Of a stretch of 32,492 nt of DNA, positions 8,672 through 18,200 are shown in pieces (position 1 is the stretch's first letter; each line of letters begins with the position of its first letter). Source of the stretch: Phycisphaerae bacterium (GTDB lineage: Bacteria; Planctomycetota; Phycisphaerae; UBA1845; UTPLA1); NCBI GenBank assembly GCA_030593565.1, contig JAUVGW010000013.1, forward strand, positions 1 through 32,492, written 5' to 3'. The notes under the pieces are model-generated. The model did no database searches. It had not been told where the DNA came from and saw nothing but the letters and a program-made list of their open reading frames with translations. The position numbers and the translations under genes are program-made.

Positions 8672-9478
8672 ATGAAGGCTCGACTCCCCATCTGTTTCGT
8701 CATGGTCTTCGTCTCTCCTTTGTTGGTGAGCGCCGACGGAATCGTCACGCTCGACATCATATCGGATGCCGGGCCGCATGTGACACCTGGACAGACCATT
8801 GAGTGGACGATCACCGCCGCGGTCAGCACCGGTGACAATCAGGGTCTGGCCATGATCTCGACCGACCTCGTGCAGGATGCCGGCAATCCCGAGTTGTTCG
8901 ACATCCCGCCCGGCAATCGCGGCCTCGGCATGGAGGATTTCGACCGACCGGCGGGGATCAGCAATCCAGGCGCGGGTGGATCGGCCTACGGAGGAACGCA
9001 GGTCGGCGCCCCGGGCGAGATGAACCTTGCGCAGGTCGGCGGTGCTCAGAACACTTTTGGTGTGGCCGGGGCCGACATCGGCCAGGATTGCGTGGTTGAC
9101 CCCGGCGTCGGCCATGGTGGGCAAGTCATCGCGACGGGATCCTTCTCGGCGCCGGCCACGCATGGCGCGTACAGCTTTTCTTTGCAGTCAGCCGTGGCGA
9201 ATGTCCTTGACACCGTCAACCCCCCGCCGGCCTGGTCGCCGGTGAGTCCGGCCATCATTGCGATGGGTAGCCCCAGTATCAGCTTCACAGTGTGTGTGCC
9301 GGGGGATCTGAACGACACTCAGACTGTCGACCTCGGCGACATCGAGCCCTTTGTGGGCGTGGTGCTGGATCCGGCCGCCGCTTCGGATGCCGACCGCTGT
9401 GCGGCCGACCTCGATCGCAACGGCACGGTAGATGGAGGAGACATTCAGCCGCTCGTGGACGCCCTGCTGCAACGATGA
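8672..9478 (+). CDS. Exported dockerin-tailed protein
   Basis: A protein of 268 residues. The signal peptide MKARLPICFVMVFVSPLLVSA is followed by a beta-rich domain (TLDIISDAGPHVTPGQTIEW) that resembles the anchoring beta-sandwiches of planctomycete secreted proteins. The last 58 residues have two dockerin-like loops (DLNDTQTVDLGDIEPFV and DLDRNGTVDGGDIQPLV). ATG 8672 is preceded by AAGGGAA at 8661-8667. It follows the two NxxGxxAF genes on the same strand, about 130 nt away. The function is not recognised; the shared tail suggests the same export or surface-assembly route. Confidence 0.8.
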   Translation: MKARLPICFVMVFVSPLLVSADGIVTLDIISDAGPHVTPGQTIEWTITAAVSTGDNQGLAMISTDLVQDAGNPELFDIPPGNRGLGMEDFDRPAGISNPGAGGSAYGGTQVGAPGEMNLAQVGGAQNTFGVAGADIGQDCVVDPGVGHGGQVIATGSFSAPATHGAYSFSLQSAVANVLDTVNPPPAWSPVSPAIIAMGSPSISFTVCVPGDLNDTQTVDLGDIEPFVGVVLDPAAASDADRCAADLDRNGTVDGGDIQPLVDALLQR

Positions 9479-9535
9479 TCAGCTATGAGTGCGTCCTAAA
9501 ACCTCTGTGGCACAGGCGGTTCTGTTAGAGTGCAC

Positions 9536-9576
9536 AAAAAACGAGCGGGGCCGCGACTCCGTCGGGCGCCCGCTCG
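9536..9576 (-). terminator. Rho-independent terminator of the recombinase gene
   Basis: On the minus strand the stem CGAGCGGG/CCCGCTCG is followed by six T residues (A run at 9536-9541 on the plus strand). It lies about 30 nt past the stop of the recombinase gene. Confidence 0.75.
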
Positions 9577-9606
9577 CTGATGGTCTTGCGATCGGTGGGT
9601 TGTGTT

Positions 9607-10656
9607 CTATGACCTCGGGTGGCTGTCGTCGTAGTCCCGCTTGAGCTGGGCCGTGGTCACGTGCGTGTAGACCTGCGTCGTGCTGATCGACTGGTGACCC
9701 AGAAGCTCCTGCACGCTTCGCAGATCGGCGCCGTTGTTCAGCATGTGTGTGGCGAACGTGTGCCGTAGCGTGTGGGGGCTGATCGACGGGTCCAGGCCGC
9801 ACATGCTAAGGTACTTGTCGAGTTTTCTACGCACACTCCGCGTGCTGAGACGCTTGCCGTGCTTGTTGACGAACAAGGGTTCGGGCTCGAACGTGGCGGA
9901 ACGCGGATCGGCGGCACGCATTTCGAGGTATCTGCGGATGGCCATGATGGAGGTGGGGCCGATGGGCGAGATTCGTTCCTTCCGCCCCTTGCCGCGGACA
10001 CGCAGGGATTCGCCGGTCATGTCGACATCGTTGATGTTCAAGGCGACCAGCTCGCTGACACGCACGCCCGTCGAGTACAGCGTCTCGAGCATGGCGCGGT
10101 CCCGTGAACCGAGCAGCGTCGCGTCGTCCGGCGTGGTGAGCAGTTTCTGAACCTGCCCCACGTCCAGGAACTTCGGCAGCCGCTTCTCCTGCTTGGGCGT
10201 ACGGATCGTGGCGACCGGGTTCGTGGTGATGTAGCCGCGTCGCAGGCAGAACTTATAGAAGCTGCGGAGCGTGGCCAGCTTCCGGGCGGACGTCGCCTTG
10301 GAATACTCCCGCTCGTGCAGGAAGGCGAGGAAGCCACGGATCTGGTTGGCGTCGGTGCCAAGCAGCTTCTGCCGAAGCAGATCCGTCTGCGTCGAGGTCG
10401 TCGCAGGGGCTACGGCCACCATGGCGCCGCCCGGCGCCGATTGCGGCGGTGAGGCGAGCCCTGGACCTGCCGGTCCTCGCGGCGAGACGGTCGCACCGGC
10501 TGCCGCACTAGCGCCGCCCAGCAGGAATTGGCTGAACTGGTGCAAGTCGGCCGCATAGCACTTGCCGGTATGAGGCGAGAAGTGCCGCTCGAACCGGAGG
10601 TAGTTGAGGAAGTCCGTGATTAGCGGATGTTCTTGATTCATGATCGCAGGACTCAT
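9607..10656 (-). CDS. xerC: Tyrosine recombinase, XerC/XerD type
   Basis: A site-specific recombinase of about 349 residues. Xer proteins resolve chromosome dimers at dif sites, and relatives serve as mobile-element integrases. The N-terminal SAM-like core-binding domain (ITDFLNYLRFERHFSPHT) is followed by the catalytic domain. All expected residues are visible: Arg in TGVRVSEL, Lys in GKGRKER, HTLRH, the His of LGHQS and the Tyr of TQVYTHV. An Ala/Gly/Pro-rich insert of about 45 residues sits inside the N-terminal domain after HQFSQFLL, unlike standard XerC/D (about 300 residues). I chose ATG 10656; an in-frame TTG at 10692 is possible. The symbol is tentative, as XerC and XerD cannot be separated here. 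Confidence 0.85.
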   Translation of the reverse strand: MSPAIMNQEHPLITDFLNYLRFERHFSPHTGKCYAADLHQFSQFLLGGASAAAGATVSPRGPAGPGLASPPQSAPGGAMVAVAPATTSTQTDLLRQKLLGTDANQIRGFLAFLHEREYSKATSARKLATLRSFYKFCLRRGYITTNPVATIRTPKQEKRLPKFLDVGQVQKLLTTPDDATLLGSRDRAMLETLYSTGVRVSELVALNINDVDMTGESLRVRGKGRKERISPIGPTSIMAIRRYLEMRAADPRSATFEPEPLFVNKHGKRLSTRSVRRKLDKYLSMCGLDPSISPHTLRHTFATHMLNNGADLRSVQELLGHQSISTTQVYTHVTTAQLKRDYDDSHPRS

Positions 10657-10813
10657 CTCGGCGAGTTTGGTCCAGTTCCTACCGCATCCCAACCTGGCCT
10701 AGGCACACTCCGCGGCCTACCCACCACAATCCAGGCTCCGGCAAGATCGCGCGGTCCAACGCACCTCACCGTTACGGACTCTCCATCCGTTGGCAACCAG
10801 AGTATCGGGCTTT

Positions 10814-11023
10814 TTAGGATCGAAGTTCATCTAACTCTAACTCTATTCGCCGCCCCATTTGATAGCTCATGACGGCCGCATCGAACCAGTCGAACTCCGT
10901 GGAACCATCTCCGGCAAGATTGGCGAACGCGCCGATCACGTCTGCCTCGTTGCCGGGGTGGTAGCGAAACAAGTATCTGTGCTCCCCCTTGACCAGGGAC
11001 AACTGCCTGATCTCCTTCATCAT
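10814..11023 (-). CDS. Small protein coupled to the CsgG/LpoB-like gene
   Basis: A 69-residue protein (begins MMKEIRQLSLVKGEHRYLF). Its ATG overlaps the TGA of the upstream lipoprotein gene as ATGA, typical of translational coupling, which is the main reason to call it real. It has no signal peptide or membrane segment. It is rich in acidic and aromatic residues (STEFDWFDAAVMSY) and ends in IELELDELRS. No family is recognised. The gap to the recombinase start is about 160 nt. Its tight linkage suggests a cytoplasmic partner for the envelope unit, but that is a guess. Confidence 0.7.
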   Translation of the reverse strand: MMKEIRQLSLVKGEHRYLFRYHPGNEADVIGAFANLAGDGSTEFDWFDAAVMSYQMGRRIELELDELRS

Positions 11024-11805
11024 CGAATCTCCAACGACGGATCACCTGCCAGTACTGTCCGGGCCTCTCGCTGCTGGTCCATCAGGCTGGTAATCGCATC
11101 ATGCCAGCAGAAGCGGAGGAACAGGGTCTGGCTTTTCAGATACTGCCGCCATCCAAACGCGTTATCGCCCTCACTCCGCAGCTTCGCATAACGCTCCACT
11201 GCGCGGACGATCGGCCGATGGGTGGCGTTGTAGACACGCTGCACCTGGCCCATCGGTGACAAGGCGTCGGCCATCTCCACGATTGTCATCGGTTGTGCAT
11301 GTCGCGAGGCCGTTACCGGATCCATGACCGGCGTCGCGTGATGGGTCGGTACCGCGTACATCTGCAGAGCCAAACCGACAACCGGCGTGTACGCGTCGTA
11401 TTCCATGATGCCTGCCACCAGCATGGCATCGGCGCCGATCGCCTCGGCCACCTCGATCGCGTGGGCCGGCGATTCGATCTGTTGCTTGCCCTGCATCGCG
11501 AGGAAGGCGGCCACGCGGTTCACCGGCAAGACGGAAATACCGTCAACATGGGTCAACTCCGAGGCGAGCAGGTCAGCGGCCTTCAGGGGATCCAGGCTGA
11601 ACTCCCCGCTGAAGTTCAGAATCGGAGCCACCGCGAACGTGACCGGCTCGTCGAATGGGCTGATCAGCGCCGTCTTGGTCTCGTTGTCCGAACAGCCGAT
11701 GATCGGGCTCAACACGCACAAGACGATCGCCGGAGCGAGTCTGGCACGGAGGCGACTCGCGGTACGGCGTTCAGCTAATTGCCCGTATGATCCTGTCACT
11801 TCCAT
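11020..11805 (-). CDS. Lipoprotein with CsgG/LpoB-like domain
   Basis: A protein of 261 residues. The hydrophobic stretch LAPAIVLCVLSPIIGC ends in a lipobox, so Cys38 is the likely lipidated residue. The body has strand-helix patterns such as FAVAPILNFSG, DPLKAADLLASEL and AIGADAMLVAGIMEYDAY. These are typical of the nucleotide-binding-like fold shared by CsgG secretion lipoproteins and LpoB activators of penicillin-binding proteins. I chose ATG 11805, about 23 nt after the upstream PD40 gene; the open frame runs further upstream but would overlap that gene and lose the signal. It lies between the PD40 lipoprotein and the 69-residue protein on one strand. An outer-membrane or peptidoglycan-linked role is inferred. 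Confidence 0.7.
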   Translation of the reverse strand: MEVTGSYGQLAERRTASRLRARLAPAIVLCVLSPIIGCSDNETKTALISPFDEPVTFAVAPILNFSGEFSLDPLKAADLLASELTHVDGISVLPVNRVAAFLAMQGKQQIESPAHAIEVAEAIGADAMLVAGIMEYDAYTPVVGLALQMYAVPTHHATPVMDPVTASRHAQPMTIVEMADALSPMGQVQRVYNATHRPIVRAVERYAKLRSEGDNAFGWRQYLKSQTLFLRFCWHDAITSLMDQQREARTVLAGDPSLEIR

Positions 11806-11828
11806 GTGTCCATCGTGTGAAGCGATCG

Positions 11829-12995
11829 TTAATCTGCGAAATCCGTTTCCGTCACGGCGGCGGCGCGTCGGTCTCCCGTCTTGATCGTGGGTTCGACCAT
11901 GAGCGGCGGGCGAAACGGCCTGACGCTCCAAATGGTCTCGCTCCGCTCGAGCTTGGCCGTGAAGTAGATACGGCCGTCCACCGACCATGCCGGCGAGTAG
12001 TTGTCCCCTCGACCGTCCGTCAAATATTGAAGCCCGCGACCGTCGGCGTCGACGATACCGATGTCGGATCGACCCCCGCCGTTGATTCGCGGCTCGCTCC
12101 CCTGGACCTTCGGCATCACCGTCGAGAACGCGATTTGTGTGCCGTCGGGCGACCAAACCGGCGAGATCAACGCCGCGTCATGGCGACTGGCAATCTCGGT
12201 GGGATACAGCACTTCGTCGTTGCTGACGTCGAGCGTCCAGATGCTGAACCACCGATCGCCGCGGGCCCGCGATCGCTGGTAGGCGATCTTGTGGCCGTCA
12301 GGCGACCATTCGGGAAAAAGCCCTTCACCAATCAAGCGCTTGATGCCGGGGTTGGCGAGTTCCACAACCCATAGCTCCCCGAGATTGTCGCGCGAATTGA
12401 CGCGGCAGTAGGCCAGGCGTTTCCCGTCCGGCGACCAACTTGGGTGCAGCTCCGCGGCGGGATTGTGGGTTACCTGGGTCGGATTGCGTCCGTTCACATC
12501 CACCACCCAGACGTCCCATTGTCCCGACCGGTCGCTGACGAAGGCGATGCGCTCACCCTTTGGGCAGAACACCGGCTGAGCATCGTTGGCCGGTTCGTCC
12601 GTAATCTGCGTAACGGTGGCGCCGTAGATCGACTTGATGTACAGGTGGCTGTGCCTGGCATGACGCGTGGACGCGAAGACGAGACGTTTGCCCGCCGGGT
12701 CGACATCCGGATCGAAGTCCGCGCCTTCTGTGGCCGTCGTATGCTGCCTCAGGTCCACGGCGGCACGGCCCTCGAAGACAATGCCGGGGGTCGGATTGCC
12801 ACGGCCAAATAGACACAAATCTCTATTTTCGTCAAACGCGCGCTCCGGCTCATTCAGCGCGGCGGCGGCGCTGGGCTCGGCTTCCGATGACGAAACCTGA
12901 CGGGCAGATCCCATGCATCCAAACCCCGCAAGCCCCGAGACGAACCAGATCACACCACACGTGACGAACCACCGATTTCGCAGACAAGCCGACAT
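11829..12995 (-). CDS. TolB-like PD40 beta-propeller lipoprotein
   Basis: A protein of 388 residues with an N-terminal hydrophobic stretch ending in the lipobox LAGFGC (Cys27). From about residue 90 onward there are six or so PD40 blades: DPDVDPAGKRLVFAST, FCPKGERIAFVSD, SWSPDGKRLAY, EWSPDGHKIAYQ, VWSPDGTQIAFST and AWSVDGRIYFTA. TolB itself is periplasmic and has an extra N-terminal domain not evident here, so TolB-like is safer than TolB. It is first in a minus-strand run with the CsgG/LpoB-like lipoprotein (23-nt gap) and the 69-residue protein. A protein-interaction platform at the envelope is likely. Confidence 0.85.
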   Translation of the reverse strand: MSACLRNRWFVTCGVIWFVSGLAGFGCMGSARQVSSSEAEPSAAAALNEPERAFDENRDLCLFGRGNPTPGIVFEGRAAVDLRQHTTATEGADFDPDVDPAGKRLVFASTRHARHSHLYIKSIYGATVTQITDEPANDAQPVFCPKGERIAFVSDRSGQWDVWVVDVNGRNPTQVTHNPAAELHPSWSPDGKRLAYCRVNSRDNLGELWVVELANPGIKRLIGEGLFPEWSPDGHKIAYQRSRARGDRWFSIWTLDVSNDEVLYPTEIASRHDAALISPVWSPDGTQIAFSTVMPKVQGSEPRINGGGRSDIGIVDADGRGLQYLTDGRGDNYSPAWSVDGRIYFTAKLERSETIWSVRPFRPPLMVEPTIKTGDRRAAAVTETDFAD

Positions 12996-13413
12996 CAGCT
13001 CGATTCTCCGACCGTAAGGCGGCAGCAGGCCAACTCGTTTTCGGTACGCGACTTACGTAGCCGGTCCCGGCATCGCCTTTGGGCTTATCGGCTGCACGAA
13101 CACACGACATCACCAATGACTCGCGCCAAACGCGATGGCGTGTTTGTCCGATAAGCCATCGTCAATCTATCGACTTCCGATCAGGCCCGACTTGAGCTTC
13201 ACGGCACGCCGCGCAGAGATGTAACTCGTTGCGAAAACAGATATTGCAGTGCTGTCGAGCGGGTCGGCCAAGCGGCAGAAATCGCGCTGTGTGGCGCAGA
13301 TTCTGCCCGACATCGCTTGCAGTCATCTCTAGGGAAGATAGCGGCTCGGGCACGCCGTTCCCGACCGCGAAAACCACCGGCGAGACGCCGGTGCCACAGT
13401 TTTACCACGGCTG
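12996..13413. other. Gene-free stretch with two repeats
   Basis: No credible gene. It holds one palindrome copy (13373-13399) and a widely spaced inverted repeat, GGCTTATCGG near 13083 and CCGATAAGCC near 13149. The first of these reads GCCGATAA on the minus strand, like a FliA -10 box upstream of the PD40 lipoprotein gene, but it has no matching -35. Confidence 0.5.
13373..13399. repeat. ACCGGCGAGACGCCGGT palindrome
   Basis: A single 27-nt copy of the family seen at 1263, 2580, 19325 and 26875. It lies about 15-40 nt past the stop of the TPR gene. Confidence 0.85.
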
Positions 13414-14475
13414 CTATGGTTTCTTTGAGCGAACTCCGGCCGGCGTCAGACTGTCTCGCAGCCTTGTGGCCTCGGGATGATCGGGATGGGATTGGAGCAC
13501 GCGATCGATCGATTGCAGGGCCTCGTCCAAAGCACCAAGTTCAGCCTGAAGGCGAGCCGCGAACAAAGCCCACTCGGCATTATCCGGTTCCTTCGCGCGG
13601 CCCTGCTCCACGTACTCAAACGCATCGAGAAGACCGAGGCGCTTCTCCACTTCCGCGGCCTCGCGCGCAACAACGGCCATCTCGTAGTAAACCGTCCCGT
13701 CATCAGGCTTCTCCTGTTGCTTCTGCCCCTTGAGCCCCATGACCAACTGATAGCACTCGCGAAGCTGAATATGCGCCTCCCGCTTGAACGGACTGATCTG
13801 AAGCTCCGCGACCAGCAAGCCGATTGCGCCTTCGGCCGATTCGGACGCGGTCTCATATTCCCCAGTGGAGGCGGCCACCTGTCCGAGGCGTAGCAGGACA
13901 CCCGCATCGTTTGGCGCCAGTCGACGTGCTTCCTTCGCCATCTCAACGGCCTTCTCTTTCCTTTGCAGCCGGTAGAACACAAGCGCCAAGTCCACGGCGA
14001 TCTCCGCGCGAAGCGCCTTGCCGTCTTTCTCGAGCGGCGCCAACGCGAAGGCCATCTCCAACGGCGGGACAGCCTGTCTGTGCATCAGTGAATCGCGATA
14101 GATCTTGCCGACGGCGAGATAGCCCCGGTAGTCGTTGACGGTCCTGATCACGCCCATTTCATCTTTCGGATTGTTATACGCCTCCAGTAGCCGCATCGCC
14201 TCAATGTCCCGATGCTGGGCCGCCGTTAGCAATCCTTCCGCCAACAGGATTTTGGGCATGGTCGGTTTGAGGAACTTCACTCTGCGCACGAGATCGCTCG
14301 CCTCCTGCAGATCCCCGTTTTCGATCTTCGCAATCGCTTCCTCGATCATTTCCTCAGGTACGACCGGCGGACCGGCATCTTGATCGCCCGGAACCTGGCA
14401 CCAGGCGGCATCACATGCCCAGGCCGACATCACCACAGCCACCACCGTCATCAGAACATATCGTCTCGCCGCCAT
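13414..14475 (-). CDS. Exported TPR-repeat protein
   Basis: A protein of 353 residues. The signal peptide MAARRYVLMTVVAVVMSAWACDAAW has a probable cut near AWCQ. The remainder is helical with tetratricopeptide-like units, such as EEAIAKIENGDLQEASDLVRRV, RAEIAVDLALVFYRLQRKEKAVEMAKEARRL split as paired helices, and a final unit around ALDEALQSIDRVLQSHPDHPEA. TPR proteins bind partner proteins. It lies downstream of fliS on the same strand, but I see no flagellar motif in it. Its start overlaps a doubtful 86-residue frame by 25 nt. The ligand is unknown. Confidence 0.8.
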   Translation of the reverse strand: MAARRYVLMTVVAVVMSAWACDAAWCQVPGDQDAGPPVVPEEMIEEAIAKIENGDLQEASDLVRRVKFLKPTMPKILLAEGLLTAAQHRDIEAMRLLEAYNNPKDEMGVIRTVNDYRGYLAVGKIYRDSLMHRQAVPPLEMAFALAPLEKDGKALRAEIAVDLALVFYRLQRKEKAVEMAKEARRLAPNDAGVLLRLGQVAASTGEYETASESAEGAIGLLVAELQISPFKREAHIQLRECYQLVMGLKGQKQQEKPDDGTVYYEMAVVAREAAEVEKRLGLLDAFEYVEQGRAKEPDNAEWALFAARLQAELGALDEALQSIDRVLQSHPDHPEATRLRDSLTPAGVRSKKP

Positions 14476-14711
14476 TCCAGGCCGCCTTTCTGCGGATCAT
14501 CCACACCAGATACGTCCACCGGAGCACGACGCAGGCCATCTCCAGTGATTCCGGCCCGGTCGTGTTCTCGAGTTTCCGTCCGAAGGATTATCGGCAAGAA
14601 TAGCCGGATAGTCACGCCCGACCTGGCGCCGGTCTCGATGAAACCAGACCCATCGACCGGACGGGCAGGAACGCCGCTACATTCGATGTCGTAGCCCACC
14701 GAATCTGTCAT
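14451..14711 (-). CDS. Doubtful 86-residue hypothetical protein
   Basis: An open frame between fliS and the TPR gene, ending 25 nt inside the TPR start. It has no signal peptide, membrane segment or recognised motif (SGFIETGARSGVTIRLFLPI is its most hydrophobic part) and no ribosome site upstream. Third-codon GC is moderate, below that of neighbouring genes. It may be a decayed gene or chance. Confidence 0.3.
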   Translation of the reverse strand: MTDSVGYDIECSGVPARPVDGSGFIETGARSGVTIRLFLPIILRTETREHDRAGITGDGLRRAPVDVSGVDDPQKGGLEWRRDDMF

Positions 14712-14718
14712 GATCAGA

Positions 14719-14739
14719 GCCGGCTCGTGCCGAGCCGGC
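14719..14739. repeat. Perfect GCCGGCTCG hairpin after fliS
   Basis: A 9-bp stem GCCGGCTCG/CGAGCCGGC with loop TGC, about 50 nt past the fliS stop. It has no T run on either strand, so it is more likely a REP-like palindrome than a classical terminator. Confidence 0.7.
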
Positions 14740-14787
14740 CCGAGGCGGCACGCCCCGGCTCTGCCGCAAAACAGCGTTGACGGTGCA

Positions 14788-15237
14788 CTAGCCCTCGACG
14801 CTCAGCGTCTCGCCATTGCCGACAGCCGCGATCCCGGATTGGACGCCCCCGCCGGGAACAGCCTCGCGGGCTCGATCCATCAACAGCCGCCAGGTTTCTC
14901 GTTGGTGTTCGAGGATGCTCAAGGCCTCGTCGACCAGCGCCACGTCCCGCTTCATGTTCGCGTCGACCAGACGATTATAGATGAATGTATACAATCCGGA
15001 CAACTGCCTGCACAGTTCCGGATTGACTTCCGGCCGAAGCCCGTTTTCGAGTTCGAGCACGATATTCTGGGCGCGCAGAAGCTTCTCGCAACTCGTCTCG
15101 ATATCCCCCTTCTCCATCGTCTCGCGCGCCTGGCGGGCAAAGCGGATCGCGCCGTCATACAGCATCATCTGAAGCTGCTCCGGCGTCGCGGTCATCACCG
15201 CGTTTCGCAGATACTCGCCTTGTGCGTCGTGTGACAT
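14788..15237 (-). CDS. fliS: Flagellin export chaperone FliS
   Basis: A protein of 149 residues. FliS binds the disordered C-terminus of flagellin in the cytoplasm and prevents early polymerisation before export. Family marks are the N-terminal YLRNAVMTATPEQLQMMLYD, then GAIRFARQA, the helix LRAQNIVLELENGL and the region YTFIYNRLVDANMKRDVALVDEAL split over the later helices. The length is close to typical FliS (about 125-135) with a short Gly-rich tail. It lies downstream of fliD on the same strand, a common gene order, though here separated by 400 nt of repeat-bearing DNA. Confidence 0.95.
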   Translation of the reverse strand: MSHDAQGEYLRNAVMTATPEQLQMMLYDGAIRFARQARETMEKGDIETSCEKLLRAQNIVLELENGLRPEVNPELCRQLSGLYTFIYNRLVDANMKRDVALVDEALSILEHQRETWRLLMDRAREAVPGGGVQSGIAAVGNGETLSVEG

Positions 15238-18200
15238 ATCACATTACCCACCCGCGCGTCGTTCGCCGAATCACGCCGAACTCGCCTGCGGGACAACACG
15301 CTCCTCGAGCGCGAGGCGGCCGTAGCCGCCTCCCGAGGCCGCCCGTGCCAGATGCCTGCCTGACTATGCTGCATCGGTGAAAGATCGGACCCAGGTAAGA
15401 AGAAAGCGGGCTATGGGACGACATTGCAGCCAACGCCCTGCTGCATCGTTACTGGTCAAACGATAGGTGCCGCAGGCAGCTTACCTGCCCGCGTACACTG
15501 GCGGACAAGCCGCCAGTGGCACCCTTGCACGGGGTCACAGATCCGAGGCCCAAGCGTCAGCGCGGGGTCATCATGCCGCCGGGCGACAAACCCGTCGCTC
15601 ACGCTCCGGGCTCTGATCAAACTACTGTTCTTTGTAGGGCTAGGAGGCCGAGCCCGTTTGGGTGATGCTGAGGGACATGATCCCGGCCAGTGCGGTCTGT
15701 TGAGACTGAAGCTGCGCGATCACCATTTCCATGGCGTTGAACTGAGCCATCAACCGTGCTCGCCGGCCTTCGAGCAGCTTGCTCAGTTGTTCGATGCGAT
15801 TGTTCAGCATTTTCTCGGACGTCTGCATCGCCTGTTCGCGAATCGGGATGACGCCCGTGGTCGCCTCGATGAGGCCGGCGATGCCGCCGTCGATGACGCC
15901 TCCGAAGCCCGTCACGGTCGTTTCGTCTTCGTCGTCCGTCACTTCATGCGTAAACAACTCGGCGACCGCCGCGGGATTCTCCTCCCATGCCTTGCGAAAC
16001 GCATCTTCATCGAAGCTCAGCGACGACCCGCCCGTCAGTGTGATGCCTACATCTGCCAGCCGATTCATCGTCGGCGGCAACCCGTCGATCGTACGGTTGA
16101 CCAGGCCGATCAGCCGCTGCCGCGCACGCCGCGCGGTGGCGTCGCCCGTCAGGACCGCTCGTGTCTCGGTCTCGGTGTCGTAGCGAGTCAGATTGTCGAT
16201 GCTGCTGACCGCCGCATTGAATGCCGCCACGAAGCCCGACAGGTCCGACACGATGGTATCGGTGTCGCGCGAGACAGTGATGGTCACCGGCTCGTCGGCG
16301 GCCGAGACCAGATCGAGACGTACACCGGCAATGGCGTCGCTCAAGGTATTGGTCGAACTGGTCAGCACCAGGGGCGCTTCGGCGTCCGGCGAGCCGAACA
16401 GCACCTTGGCATCACGTGCATTGGTCAACGTCGCGAAATCCAGGCCTGTCGCTCCGGCGTCGATGGCCATTCCGCCGCTGATTCCCGAGTTCAAGCTCGT
16501 CAGGCTAAGGCGATAGGGCTTCGAGCCGGACCCGTCGTTGATGATGGCCGCATTTACCCGGGCTCCGCTCTCGCGGATCTTGTCGATGACATCCGTCAGC
16601 GTGTCGCCGCTGTCGATGGTAAGGCGCGTCTCGAATGTCCCGTCGATGAATGTTTTGCCGTCGGAAGCACTGCCGAGGATGCCGAGCGCTTGTGCCGTCG
16701 TCCCCCCCTCTTCGGCGACGGTCAACACACCCGTTCCGCCGGCGGAGTCTTCGAGCAGCAGGCCGTCGCCGGTCGCGTTGATGGACGCAACCACGCCGAT
16801 CGGGCGCGAGTTGATCTCGTCGATGACGTCTTGCAGCGTCACCTCGTTGCCCTGCGTCAGATCGACGACTGCGGCAGCGCCGGTGCTGTCGGTGATACGG
16901 AACTTGCCGGCCGGAACGCCGTTGGCGCCGAACGTCGAAAGACGCGAGGCGGCCGAGACGTACTGGCGTTGAAGATTGCCGCTCGCGACCTTGTCCTCTG
17001 TGCCGTCGAAGGCGATGTTGAGATCAGCGGCCACGGTCGATCCGCCCAGGTCCGCGATGACGAGTGAGCCGGTTCCGCCGCTGGAATCGGTCAACTGAAT
17101 CCCCAAGCTGGACGCAGACACCGATGCCGTGATGTCCGTGGGTGCTGCGTTGATAGCTGCGATCACATCGGCCAGCGTCTCGGCGGAAGACAGATTAACC
17201 ACGGCAACATCGCCGTTACGGTCGGTCAACTGGAGATCACCCAACTGAGTGACGCCGCTACCCCCGTTGAGCGACCGAAGCAAGGTCGTATCCAGGCCCG
17301 CCAGCAAGCGTCGTGACTCGATGGTGTTGCCGGCCACACTGCCCGCGATTCCGAGGTCCTCGGCCGCGTCGGAGCCGTTCAGCCCCTCGACGGTGAATGT
17401 ACCGCCGCCGCTTGTGACATCGGTCAGCGTCAGGCCGGGCTTGGTCGTCGAAATCGAGGCCATCACCTTAACGCCGCTACCTGTGGTGTTGTCGGCGTGG
17501 GCGTTGATGAGGCGGACGACGTCGCCGATCGTCTCGACGAAGAAAATGTCGTCGCCGGTCAGCGTGCCGGAACTCGCGGACGTGTCGATACCCAAGGCCG
17601 AGGCGGTCGTGCCGTCGGTATCTTCGATCAGCATCGAACCGTCGCCGGTGGAGTTGTCGGTAATGACGAGGTGCGACCCGCTGACGGTCACAGTCATGTC
17701 GGCCTCGGCCCAACCGGCAGCGGTGGTGACATCGCGAATCGTCTCGGCGGCCGACAGGTCGATCTCGACCTGTTCGCCGGCCCGATTGGTGACACTGATG
17801 ACGCCGAGCGAAACGCCCGCGCCTCCGTTCAATACGGACAACGGCGTGGACAGGTCTGTGAAGGTACCGTCGCCATTGTCCCGATACTCGACGCTGAGCC
17901 GCGCGGACAGGTCGTACTCGAGGGCTGTGCCGTCGGCCAGCGTGATCCGAAAATCCTTCTGAGCCTTGAGGGCGTTCACTCCGTTGCCGTCGTTGATGTC
18001 ATCGAGGCGCGTGTCGAATGCGAGCGCGACGAGGTCACCCCCTGTGATGACGCCGTCCACATGGCTGACCAACAAGCCCAGATCCGCGGCGGTGGTGCCG
18101 TTGCCGACCTCCGCTACCACGAGATCGCCGGATGTGAGGCCCGTCTGGTCTTCCAGCACGAGATGGTCGCCTTCGACGCGGGCGAGCACGTCGGCTGAGC